From: Haematococcus lacustris
Taxonomy: Eukaryota; Chlorophyta; Chlorophyceae; Chlamydomonadales; Haematococcaceae
DNA: 64,000 nt
Direction: 5' to 3'
Assembly: GCA_030144725.1 (NCBI GenBank)
Contig: JASKMD010000026.1
Location: forward strand, 12,763,407-12,827,406
The notes beneath the pieces were generated by a model. The model did no database searches. It saw only the letters and a program-made list of their open reading frames with translations, and was not told the origin of the DNA. Positions within the stretch are counted from its first letter, which is position 1. Every line of letters begins with the position of its first letter. Shown here one piece after another: positions 12,045-21,042 of the stretch. The translations under genes and the position numbers were made by a program.

Positions 12045-14450
12045 CTAGTTAGGGCACTGAACCTCCCCCATGAAGTCGTGGTGCTCCTGTGGCTGCTTGC
12101 AGTGCCGGCATATCTCTGCATTCTCCTCTGAGCACTCAAACTTGCGTGCCCTTGCAATCACCCATGCCGCAGCTTTGGCCAAGGCGAACACCCCAGCAGC
12201 TGACTCGGTGCGGCCAGCCACCCCGGCTGCTGACCTGGTGCGGCCAGCCACACCGGTTGCTGCCCTAGCCTGGCCAACCACCCCAACAGCTGTCTTCTTG
12301 CAGCCAGCCCCGGCCCCGGCTCCGGCCCCGGCCCCGGCTGCTGACTTGCTAACTACCCACTCCTCGTTGTTGGCACTGCCATCTTCGCTGCTGCTGTTGT
12401 CGCCGCTGCTGTTGCTGGCGCTGCTAGTGTTAGCGCTGCTGCTGTTGGCGCTGCTGCTAGTGTTGCACACCAAGCGTGCCTGCTTGCGTGGGGGGGTGGG
12501 GGTGGCTTGTGCTGCTGGTGGCTTAGGCTTGTTCCTAGAGCCCAATGGCCTGCCACGTTTGCGAATGGTTGGACCATCTGCCGTTGCTGCAGCTGGCTTG
12601 ACTGAAGGCTTGGCTGTTGGCATCGCTCTTGTGATGGCAGACCACTGCTGAGCTGCCACCATCAGCTCAACGGCTGTCATGGACTGAACATCAATCCCTG
12701 CCACCTGCTCTGTAAGCAAGGGGGAGTCCTCCATGGGAACGATCATGCCTGGTAGCGGCTTATGAGCAGGCCGTGCCAGCAGCGCTGCCTCCAGGTCGTT
12801 GGCTTCCACCGCAGCGTCATCTTCCACTGCATCTGCATTCTGCTCATCTTCGAACACCTGGAGCAGCTGCGGAACTTTGAGCACGGGATCAAGGAGAGGC
12901 ACCTCAATCAAGCGGCCCATCTCAGTCATGGCAGCTCGCTGGTAGCTGTCCTCAAAAGCACGCAGAGTGCCAGCATTGTTGTAGCCGCTGAGGACGAGGT
13001 CACTCATGCCGTTGATGTGCTGGTGGGCTGAGACAGCCCACACCAGGCTGAGAGGCTTGAGATACCTGCCGCTGAGGTCAAGCTTCGTGTCCTCTGCTGC
13101 TGTGCCTGCATCAAGCTGTGAAGTGATCTGTTGCACGCTGTCCTGGATGAAGCTCTGCTTGATGTGATGCTTGAATGGGCGGTTGATGGCTGTGTCCAGC
13201 ACCTGGGTAAATCAGGCATGAGGCAATAGTGTGGGCAGGCAGTGGCTAGCTGCTGTATATTGTTGTGTGTGCAGGCAACGGCTAGCTATTTAGTAGAGCA
13301 GCAAAGGGAGGCAAGGGCATGGTGATGGCACTAGTAAGAAAGCTAAAGTAAGCATCTAGCATACCTGGGCCACTGGAGTGGTGCCAGCTGGCACGAAGAG
13401 GAAGTGCACAAAGGGGTAGTTCTGCTTGAACCACTCCAACACAGTCCTTTTCCGGTGCACGGCGTACACATCCAGTTGGTAAATCATGGAGGGCCATTGA
13501 GCCACTGGCAGCTCGTCGAGGTTGTGGCCAAGCTCTGTGCAGCTCCTCTTGTAGTCAAGAAGAATGACACGCTCGAAGTGCTGCTTGTGGCTGTCCTCAG
13601 TCGCCCAGTGAGATGGCGTGGCCGTGACGTCATGCCCTGCTGCATCAGCTGCCACTCGAGCCGGCAGAGGCTGCCATGCCCTCGCATTTTTGGGCTTGCC
13701 ACCAGGGGTGCTGAGATCTGTCTTGCCCTCGTAGATCAGCTGCAGCGGCAACACATGCCCAGAGGCCTTGACCGTCAGGCAAACAGTGAGGCCCTTCTTC
13801 TGCTCAGTGGCTGCCACGAACACCTGCTTGCTGCCCTCCTCAGCAAGCGTAGTGGTGCCGGCCATGGGTGCAAAGAAAACGAAGGTCTCGTCCATGGAGT
13901 AGAAGAGCTCAGGAGGTATGCGCTTGGCATACACAATCAGTGCAGCCCGCAGGTTCATGTCTTCCACCAACTGGGTATAGTTAGTGGGGAGATGTTGGCT
14001 GTCTCCTGTGCTCCTCCTGCACGTCACAATGCATGCCAGCAATTATGCATGTGTGTCAGCATATGTGTGGGCATGTGAGCATGTCAACACGTTCAGCAGG
14101 CCATGCCCGTGCCATGTTGCCCCTCCACCAGAGAAGTCGCTCACCGTGTCACCCAGTTCAGCTGGTTTTCCAAAAAGTCGCGAACAAACTGGGCTGACAG
14201 GCGCAGAACACCACCATTGCTTGACAGCAGATGGGGTTCCCTCTGCTGGATGACAGCCAACATAACACTGCGTGCCGTGGTGTGGTTCAGGGCGACACCC
14301 CCTTGGCGTAGGGCTAGAAGGCGATCCTTGATCTCAACCTGCATAACCAGAGGGGGACACACATCAACATCATCACCACCACCACCACCACTACAAGCAC
14401 CACTACTACCACCACCACAATATCATCACCATCACCATCACCATCACCAT

Positions 14451-14482
<32 letters not shown>

Positions 14483-15087
14483 TCAGCATTAGCACCATCC
14501 CACCATTGTCATACCACTAATGATGATCAGTAGCAACAACAGCCATCACTAACCTGTAGATCTTGGTACTTGCTGAGAGTGGCTCTCCTGCCAGCGGTGG
14601 GTGGATGGTGATGCCCGAAGCCGCGCAGCAGGCTCGCCTGGGCCTCTGCTGTGAGCTGTGTGAGGGAGCCCTTCAGAAGCCACCCCCTAACCGTGGACTC
14701 ACGCAGATTGTTGTACGTCTCAGGCTGTGTGAGCTTCAAATGCTTAACCGCCGGGCTGTAACCGCCGCAGGCTGGTACGGCTTGCAGGATAGGCCGGATG
14801 CTGGCAGGGTGCCACCAGTTCGCATGCGACCTGCCGGTTCGGCTGGGAGGAGGAGGCGTGCTTGGCGACGCGGCAGGGTCTCGGGCCAGCAGCAGCCCGA
14901 TGCTAGACAGCTTGCGAGGTCTGCCCGGCCCACGCTTCGCGGTAGCCGCATCATCACGATCGAGAGCCCTTCGATGGAGCATTTCATCGTGCTGGTCAAC
15001 CTGGCGTTGCAAATTTTCGGCTGCGTCGTTGGCACTGATGCCACGGACCACAAAGCGGTCCATCGCATCGATATTTACGCAGGTCAA
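12045..15087 (-). CDS. DDE_1-type (pogo/CENP-B-like) transposase with AT-hooks
   Basis: Four exons right to left: 15087-14554, 14338-14145, 14016-13365, 13202-12045; all joins keep frame. Start is MTCVNIDAMDRFVVRG or the inner MDRFVVRG; the inner one matches the derivative at 20028. Exon 1 has an AT-hook-like KRGPGRPRK and helix-turn-helix-like ESTVRGWLLKGS. Exon 2 (VEIKDRLLALRQGGVALN) resembles the CENP-B-type DNA-binding region. Exon 3 carries the catalytic core: FYSMDETFVFF, VLPLQLIYEGKT and MIYQLDVYAVHRKRTV. The third acidic residue follows at the exon 3/4 join (PVAQVLDTAINRPF). The C-terminal region has another AT-hook-like RKRGRPLGSRNK, an acidic Ser/Asn stretch and a Cys/His end (CRHCKQPQEHH). 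No internal stop was found, so it may encode a working enzyme. Superfamily assignment is from motif spacing; the 7-bp target duplication is atypical for pogo. Confidence 0.85.
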
Positions 15088-15627
15088 ACAATTGTTTGAC
15101 CACTTCGCGGTTCAGTCAAAAATCACATTGTTTACTCGTTCGCGATTTCGCGAGGCCAAAAAAACGATTCGCGGACGCGAATCAAAAGAGAGAGTACGGT
15201 AGTACCTTTTTTGTTGTCAGGGAAAGGGGTACATTTGCCCAACCGCCAACCGCCCACTCCGCCCTGCCTGCCCGCTCTGCCCGTCGAGGATTGTTGCTGC
15301 ACTAAACAGGGCATCAGCAAGATGTTTGCAGCGCTATTAGAAGCGACCCAGCTGCAGCGCCATTAGTTGCGACCCAGCTGCAGGGCCTATTAATGCGACC
15401 CAGCAAGGGCTTAAGAAACGCACCTAAACGGCGTGGTTAAAAACCACCAGCTCGTAAAGCAGAGCCTCGGGCTAACCAGGACAATGCCCCAGAGCCACCC
15501 GCATAAACCGCTCATGGCTGCTGCTCAAGGAGATAGCTCATGGCTGCGGGGGGGGGCGGGGGCTGCTGTGGTGCACACCTAGTAGTGTAATATAGTGCTC
15601 AACACCATGACAGGGACAACAAGAGAA

Positions 15628-15806
15628 GGGTGGGGGAGGGGAGGGGAGGGGAGGGGAGGGGAGGGGAGGGGAGGGGAGGGGAGGGGAGGGGAGGGGAGGG
15701 GAGGGGAGGGGAGGGGAGGGGAGGGGAGGGGAGGGGAGGGGAGGGGAGGGGAGGGGAGGGGAGGGGAGGGGAGGGGAGGGGAGGGGAGGGGAGGGGAGGG
15801 GAGGGG
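15628..15806. repeat. (GGGGA)n array inside the nested element
   Basis: About 35 pure GGGGA units, followed by a short GGGGA echo near 15896-15908. Long plus and minus readings across it are repeat artefacts. Confidence 0.96.
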
Positions 15807-16029
15807 ACATGGGGAAGGAGGGTGCCATTAAACTGGGGCTGGGCTGAGCGTGAGGAGCTTGTAAACAGATTTGGAGAGGGTGGGCATATAGGGAAGGGGA
15901 GGGGAGGGGCCAGTGGTGGTAGTGGGAAAGGGGAATGGGTGTGACCATTACAACCTGCAGCAAACAAGGGCATGCTAGCGGTCAGACTCGGTATATAAAG
16001 CCACATAGTTGCAAGGGATAGCCACTTAC

Positions 16030-16300
16030 CATGTGCACTGCAGCACACGTCCTCCAGCCTGCTGCTGCTGCTCCTGCACTGCAGCCTGCTGCTGCTGCTC
16101 GTGCACTGAAGCCTGCAGCTGCTGCTCCTGCACTGCAGCACATGCACTGTAGCCTGCATTGCAACCTGCTGATGCTCATGCACTGCAACATATGCACTGT
16201 AGCATGCTGCTGCTGCTTATGCACTGCAGCCTGCTGTTGCTGCTCATGCACTGCAGCCTGCACTGCAGCCTGCTGCTGCTCAAGCACTGCAGCATTTACA
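16030..16300. repeat. Degenerate CTGCTGCTCATGCACTGCAGC tandem array
   Basis: About ten imperfect units combining GCACTGCAGC with (CTG)2-4 and CTCATGCACT, in the interior of the nested foldback element. Apparent Cys/Ala-rich readings here are not supported as genes. Confidence 0.8.
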
Positions 16301-17115
16301 CTTGTGTACCGCAGTTGCTGCGTCCTTGCTGCGTCTTGTTGCGTTCGTCGCTCGTCGTGTATACTTGGAAATGCCCGGACTCGAAAATGCGAGCTCGGAA
16401 CTGTAGACTGAACTGAACTGGGCACACAGCCACGAGCTTACATTCGTTTATGCGGGTGGCTCTGGGGCATTGTCCTGGTTAGCCCGAGGCTCTGCTTTAC
16501 GAGCTGGTGGTTTTTAACCACGCCGTTTAGGTGCGTTTCTTAAGCCCTTGCTGGGTCGCATTAATAGGCCCTGCAGCTGGGTCGCAACTAATGGCGCTGC
16601 AGCTGGGTCGCTTCTAATAGCGCTGCAAACATCTTGCTGATGCCCTGTTTAGTGCAGCAACAATCCTCGACGGGCAGAGCGGGCAGGCAGGGCGGAGTGG
16701 GCGGTTGGCGGTTGGGCAAATGTACCCCTTTCCCTGACAACAAAAAAGGTACTATTTGGGTACTTTTCACCGGGAGACCTGATTGCGACCGCGCCCTCTT
16801 CTAACCCCGCAGCGGCCACACCCCTCATCAAGGTATGCCGTTTGACCTTCTTTGCGTGCCATGTGTTATTGTGGTTGTTGGCCCAGTGCGCTGCGCCGTT
16901 GGCCTGCATGTCTGGCGGCGTGTCGGTCGACCTAACTGTCCGAGGCATTACGATTACGTCTACGCTGTCTGTTTCGCTGCATTTTCCTAACTCGCTTCGC
17001 TAACTGTGGCGCTAAATGCCTTCGATGTACTGGTTTTCCAGTTTTTTCCTGTTTTCCTGTTTTTCCTCTTTTTTATGTTTTTACATGTTTTTTACATGTT
17101 TTTTACATTCGGAGC

Positions 17116-17663
17116 GGACCCTACGTATGGAACCGGCTCAAGCGCCCTGACAGAATTTTGTGTTGAGGTAACTGGGCAGGTGCAAAAGAGGAGGCATGCA
17201 ATGAACATGGTGCACCGCAAGCATTGGACGCTCATGAGAGCGCTGCAAAGGCCATAAGACTGGGGTCGCCGCACTCAGGTGCACCTGACAGCAACCTCCA
17301 ACATGGCCAGCTACTTCAACCCAGCCCTGACCCTGGCCTTAACCCATGTCCCTGAGCAACCTCTGCTTGCGTTGCCCACATGTCTTCAGTCTCCCATCTC
17401 TACCAGGCAATGACATTGCCTTTGCCCTCCACAGCCCGCAAAGTATGCCGGCACCAAGCTCCTGCATACACACATACTGAAGCACAAGAGATTGCTATAT
17501 CATGCACGGGAGCAAGGAACAACGGTAATGTACAAATCAGTGGGCCTTGACGGCGGTTCATAGGAAGGCCTTCTGCATGCATTGAGATGCATGGAGCTCC
17601 GTCGAGCTTCGGTGCTGCGACAGCCCGGCCTCTTTTGCACTTCGACGCTGTCACAAGGGAGAA
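17116..17663. other. Gap between Fanzor-like copy A and the eL20 gene
   Basis: 17137-17165 (GGCTCAAGCGCCCTGACAG) resembles 20493-20523. The rest presumably holds the eL20 promoter and 5' leader. I see no further gene. Confidence 0.5.
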
Positions 17664-19112
17664 ATGGTTCAGGAGGTGAGCAAAAGTCGCAGTGATGGCG
17701 CTGGAGGCCGCCACTTATACAGCGCGCTTCCTCACATGATGCGCCTGCAGGGCTTGTTCAAGTTCCACCAGTACCAGGTGACTGGGCGCCACTTGCCAAC
17801 CGAGAATGAGCCCACTCCCACAGTGTATCGCATGAAAGTATGGGCCTCCGATGCCGTCCGGGCCAAGAGCAAGTTCTGGTCAGTGGCAGTCAAGTGGCAT
17901 GTAATGTGCTGGTCATGCTGGGGCTGGGAGCAATGTGAGCATGGTGGGCCATCTGCTGTGAGCAGGTACTTCCTGCGAAAGCTGCGCCGCGTTAAGAAGG
18001 CAAACGGCCAGGTGCTGGCCATCAACGAGGTGTGTGCAGTACAGCCGATTGTGCCCCAGGAGGGCAGCAGGAGCGTATGTCAGCAGGTGGGTTGTCATCC
18101 ACCTTCCTGCAGATCTTTGAGCGCAAGCCTACCACAGTCAAGAACTTTGGCATCTGGGTACGATACCAGTCCCGCACCGGCTACCACAACATGTACAAGG
18201 AATACCGCGATGTCACGCTCAACGGTGCAGTGGGCCAGCTGTACCAGGAGATGGCGTCCCGCCACCGTGTGCGCTTCCCATGCATCCAGATCATCAAGAC
18301 AGCCACGGTGCCAGCAGCAGCGTGCAAGCGTGCAAATACTCAACAGGTGGGCAGCTTGGTCGGGGCAGGGCGTGTGGCTGTGGCTGTGGCTGTGGCTGCC
18401 ATTGTCACTGCTGTAAATTGTAGCTGCTAAGCAAAGCTACCTTGGTCATTTGCTGGTGACAGCTGTCTTTGCCATGCAGTGCTGCTGCTCTATGATCAGC
18501 AGCGGGGTTTGCTAGAGGTGATGACATCGCCGCTACTACAGGCAGCTCCTGGTGTACAGCTGTTAAGCTCACCAGGCCCTTTCCTGCTACTGCAGCCGTG
18601 GCTGTGTATGCAGAACTGACCAGCTAGGCGTGCACAGGACCGCTGCCAGTTTCACCGCCCCCTGTGACAGTCATAGAGGGGCAGCACTCACTGATGGCAT
18701 TATGTGTACAGCTGGCACTAGCTCGAGAGTACCCCATACATCATTAGCCAACAGGTGCTGACCCTGAGCTTGTAGTCGCAGCTGCTATCCTTCAGCGCTA
18801 CCCACTCTGGTGTGGACACAGCATGACAGGGTAGCGCCAGCATGCAGGGATAATGCATGCAGGCATTTGACACTTATGTCTGGTAGACCAGAGAGGCTGC
18901 GCAGGTGTGGGGGTAGGGGTGAGGTTCTGGGAAGGGATCTGAATGAGAGCTGCATTGGGCCTAGTGCTGATTGGCGCATGTGGTGCTGCTCATGGCTGCA
19001 GTTCCTAAACTCCAAGATCAGCTTCCCTCTGACACGCAAGGTGGTGCGTGCCAGCCGCCCTGAGCTCAAGACGTTGTACAAGGCTAGCCGCCCCACTGTG
19101 GCCATGTATTAG
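17664..19112 (+). CDS. RPL18A: 60S ribosomal protein eL20 (L18a)
   Basis: A structural protein of the large cytosolic ribosomal subunit. Exons: 17664-17675, 17751-17878, 17966-18029, 18113-18346 and 19002-19112; all introns are GT-AG and all junctions keep frame. Diagnostic segments are [93 protein letters not shown] and [20 protein letters not shown], ending ASRPTVAMY and TAG. The spliced length of about 182 residues is normal for the family. The first exon (MVQE) is the weak point; MMRLQ at 17736-17750, read into exon 2, is an alternative start. The gene is flanked by Fanzor-like elements on both sides yet looks intact. Confidence 0.95.
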
Positions 19113-19559
19113 TCTGGGCAACCGGCTATACACAGCCTGTGTGCCCTCAGAGCCCGTGTTACATCTTGGTGGAGCAGGAGGGTTGCTGGGGTCAGAAACT
19201 GTAAGATGAAACTCATCTGAGACGGCGCGACACATCTGTTTGTCATCGGCCAGCAGTTCACCACAGCTGGGTAGGGCCTCAAGTGTCTATTGAGCGGGCT
19301 CAGGTGTAAGAGGACTTTGTGAAGTGCTCCACGAGCGGCCCGTGCACGCATGCTGCATCCAGGGACCGGGAACACTGCTGTGCGGGTCAGCCAGTTGCAA
19401 GGTTGCATGTGTATGACTCCCGGTAGTGCAAGCAGCAGGGCCGTGACTATACGACGTCTTCTTACGAAAGTAAAGATGTAGTCGTAGTCGTATTGTGTTT
19501 TGTATCACCAACATGTCTCTTGTACATGGGTTTGGAAGCAGTCAATGGAGCTGACCGGA
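19113..19559. other. Intergenic, nothing recognised
   Basis: This is the 3' flank of eL20. A TGTAGTCGTAGTCGTATTGTG stretch near 19475-19500 is the only local oddity. I see no gene, RNA or clear repeat. Confidence 0.5.
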
Positions 19560-20523
19560 GACGTTGGGGTCCGCGTGAGGAGCCCGTTCATGCCGTCCTG
19601 TATCCCTATCCTTCCCCTACACTTCTCCACAGCAGTGAGAGACCGGTGTGTGTCCCTACCTAGGAGTCGGGACCTACCCTACGTGTCCCTAACATATGTG
19701 TTATTGTCGTGTCGGTCCCTGCGCGCTTCACCGCTGGCCTTCTTGTTCTTCTGCGCCTGGCTTGGCTCTGGCTGAGCCTCGAGCTCGCGGTCAACTTCGA
19801 TGTCCGAGGCATCACGATCACGTTTACGCCGCCTGTTTCGCTGCATCCTGTGCCAAGCTCTACAGCGACATATTAATGCTATCTTACATACCGTACTCTC
19901 CCGATCGATTCCCTATCCCGAATCGTTTTTTGTCCTTCGGGAAATCGGGAAAGAGTAAACAATGTAATTTTTTGGTTCTTCGGGATGTGGTTAAACAATA
20001 AGTTGACCTTGACGAAAGTGCCAGCAATGGACCAGTTTGTGGTCCGGGGCATCAGTGCCGCCGACGCGGCTGCTAATCGGCACCGCGAGCTCCTTATACA
20101 CGATGAACAACGCTTCCGGATGTTTCTCACTCGTCAAGAGAGACCTCGAGAGTCGACAATGTCGATCATGTGCTTTTGATGCGAGATAAATGGGGTGGGA
20201 GGCTTGTTTATTTCTGAGCACGAAGACGTTCTCAAAATGAACTTCTGACGTACTTTGGCCATCGGGGAACTTGAAACAATGAAAATTTTGGCTCGGGAAT
20301 AATAATTTAACTATAGTTTCGGAGGCTTCGGGAATCGATCGGGAGAGTACGGTACTTACGACTTATTTACGACAGTTCTAAGCATACAACCAATTGCTGA
20401 AGTGGTTGAAAAGTTAAAGTTAATGCATATAAATTGTATCCCTATCCTGTAGAGCATGTCGCGCATGTATACTCGGCGCTATGAGGTAGACAGGCTCAAG
20501 CGCCCTAACAACGAATTGTGTCG
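19560..20523 (-). mobile_element. Diverged Fanzor-element relic (copy X)
   Basis: 19660-19690 (CTAGGAGTCGGGACC) resembles the 3' terminal block of copies A and B. 19790-19850 (CGAGGCATCACGATCACG) resembles their 5' region. On the minus strand 19849-19687 reads a short basic peptide starting MQRNRRRKRDRDASD and ending at a stop; copies A and B have an equivalent MQRNRQRRR start followed by a stop codon. Most of the nuclease frame is gone. The relic is split by the derivative at 19889-20354, and the copy A-like flank resumes near 20493. Confidence 0.5.
19889..20354 (+). mobile_element. 466-bp deletion derivative of the DDE transposon family
   Basis: The ends are inverted copies of TACCGTACTCTCCCGATCGA. 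The same motif (TACCGTACT) lies within the terminal repeat of the DDE element at 11714-16785. Inside, 20028-20160 still encodes the transposase start, MDQFVVRGISAADAA, close to MDRFVVRGISANDAA in the complete copy, before running into unrelated sequence. CTTAC flanks both sides as a possible short target duplication. Non-autonomous. Confidence 0.75.
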
Positions 20524-20703
20524 CGAGCCCATTTCAGGCATTTCAGGCATTGCCGTGAGGATATGATACGGAATGGTGCGCTTAGTGCTCCCAGATATCG
20601 TCGGTTAAGCCATGCTGCTGAAAGTTGATACCTTTGCTGCATGGCTGCTGAAAGTTGATAGAAAAAGATGAAAGTTTGCTGCATGGCCAGGCCGTCCTGT
20701 ATC
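20524..20703. other. Duplicated kinase 5' flank and filler
   Basis: 20521-20566 (GCGAGCCCATTTCAGG to GCCGTGAGGATATGAT) repeats the sequence just upstream of the kinase start at 22348-22384. AAAGTTGATA is tandemly repeated near 20628-20660. 20696-20703 is the left target duplication of the following MITE. Confidence 0.55.
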
Positions 20704-20964
20704 TAGGGCGCGACTGTTAATATTAACAGCCTGATGTTTTGGACCTTTAACTACCTTAACAAAACCTTAACAAAAACCTTAACAAACCCTTGGCATTTGC
20801 GAAACAGAACGCTAAAGCACTCGCTCTCGTCGGCATCCCAATCATTGGCTGCTTCTCCATCCATCACAGCAAGAGCGGGGCAGAAAGAGAGCCGGGCGGG
20901 TCCAGGCGGCTGTGTTAAGGTTGTGTTAAGACTATTAACCTTAACAAGGTCCGGTCGCGCCCTA
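20704..20964. mobile_element. 261-bp hAT-like MITE, 8-bp TSD
   Basis: The ends are TAGGGCGCGAC and its inverted copy, flanked by CCTGTATC on both sides (20696-20703 and 20965-20972). A paralogous empty site with a single CCTGTATC is present at 19597-19604 in similar flanking sequence (GCCGTCCTGTATCCCTATCC). The subterminal CTGATGTTTTGG is shared with the large hAT-type foldback element at 46121. No coding capacity. Confidence 0.88.
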
Positions 20965-21042
20965 CCTGTATCCCTATCCCTATCCCTACACTTCTCCACA
21001 GGAGTCAGGGAGCCGGTGTGTGTCCCTAACCTGGATCCCTAA

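Larger units (their letters stand above)
15202..16752. mobile_element. Nested foldback-like element, 307-bp TIRs, TA target duplication
   Basis: The left arm 15202-15508 and right arm 16446-16752 are reverse complements over 307 bp, starting GTACCTTTTTTGTTGTCAGG. TA lies on each side (15200-15201 and 16753-16754). Removing the element and one TA restores the DDE transposon's right inverted repeat to match its left one. The interior holds a GGGGA array and a CTG/CTGCAG-rich block and no credible gene, so it is non-autonomous. A TA target suggests mobilisation by a Tc1/mariner-type transposase. Confidence 0.9.
11714..16785 (-). mobile_element. DDE transposon inserted in Fanzor-like copy A (57-bp TIR, 7-bp TSD)
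   Basis: The left end starts CAATCAGGTCTCCCGGTGAA and the right end is its reverse complement. With the nested element removed, the inverted repeats match for about 57 bp with one mismatch. CGACCGC is present on both sides (11707-11713 and 16786-16792) but only once at the uninterrupted homologous site in copy B (22012-22018), so the insertion and its 7-bp duplication are seen directly. The element is 5,072 bp long, or 3,519 bp without the nested 1,551-bp element and its TA. Confidence 0.92.
9135..16909 (-). pseudogene. Fanzor-like (TnpB-like RuvC nuclease) pseudogene, copy A
   Basis: Fanzors are eukaryotic RNA-guided DNA nucleases homologous to TnpB. Read leftwards: the first exon starts at 16909 (MQANGAAHWA) and is split by the DDE insertion, continuing at 11713-11071 with the alpha-helical N-terminal domain (SKRALLASLLLGLMVRD). 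11099-10683 carries FAITPSCSCKAHHIKLDTRA. 10510-9914 gives VHTDGVTVSLLFTRPKPAGP, then the RuvC-I-like motif GCDPGKTNMATVAHEE. 9782-9501 gives LALAYGAAGF and VVLVHEFRTSRVSSA (RuvC-II region). 9437-9135 gives the RuvC-III motif FYDRDVSAALNIRRIA and a stop. Defects: the insertion, a frameshift just after codons EARL (about 11665), another at about 11125 where the copy B reading stays open, and one near 10345 between the PKPAGPP and TELPRMG frames. The usual zinc-ribbon cysteines between RuvC-II and III are largely missing. Function is by homology only. Confidence 0.68.
9016..17115 (-). mobile_element. Fanzor-like element, copy A (interrupted by a DDE transposon)
   Basis: The limits are those of sequence shared with copy B (21043-22318). 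The low-coordinate end begins CCCCAGGAGTCGATAGAG, shared for about 77 bp. The high-coordinate end is a T-rich tract with repeated TTTTTTACATG. Subtracting the 5,072-bp insertion at 11714-16785, the element is about 3.0 kb. Its low end lies only about 10 bp upstream of the first ATG of the minus-strand CCAR1-like gene. Exact termini and any target duplication of the Fanzor-like element itself could not be fixed by eye. Confidence 0.62.

Noticed and set aside
15538..16425. Pro/Ser/Leu-rich and Cys/Ala-rich proteins around the GGGGA array
   Set aside because: They consist only of simple repeat and lie inside a non-autonomous foldback element.
17092..17274. Small minus-strand reading next to the copy A 5' end
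   Set aside because: No homology, and it lies in the T-rich element end and intergenic DNA.
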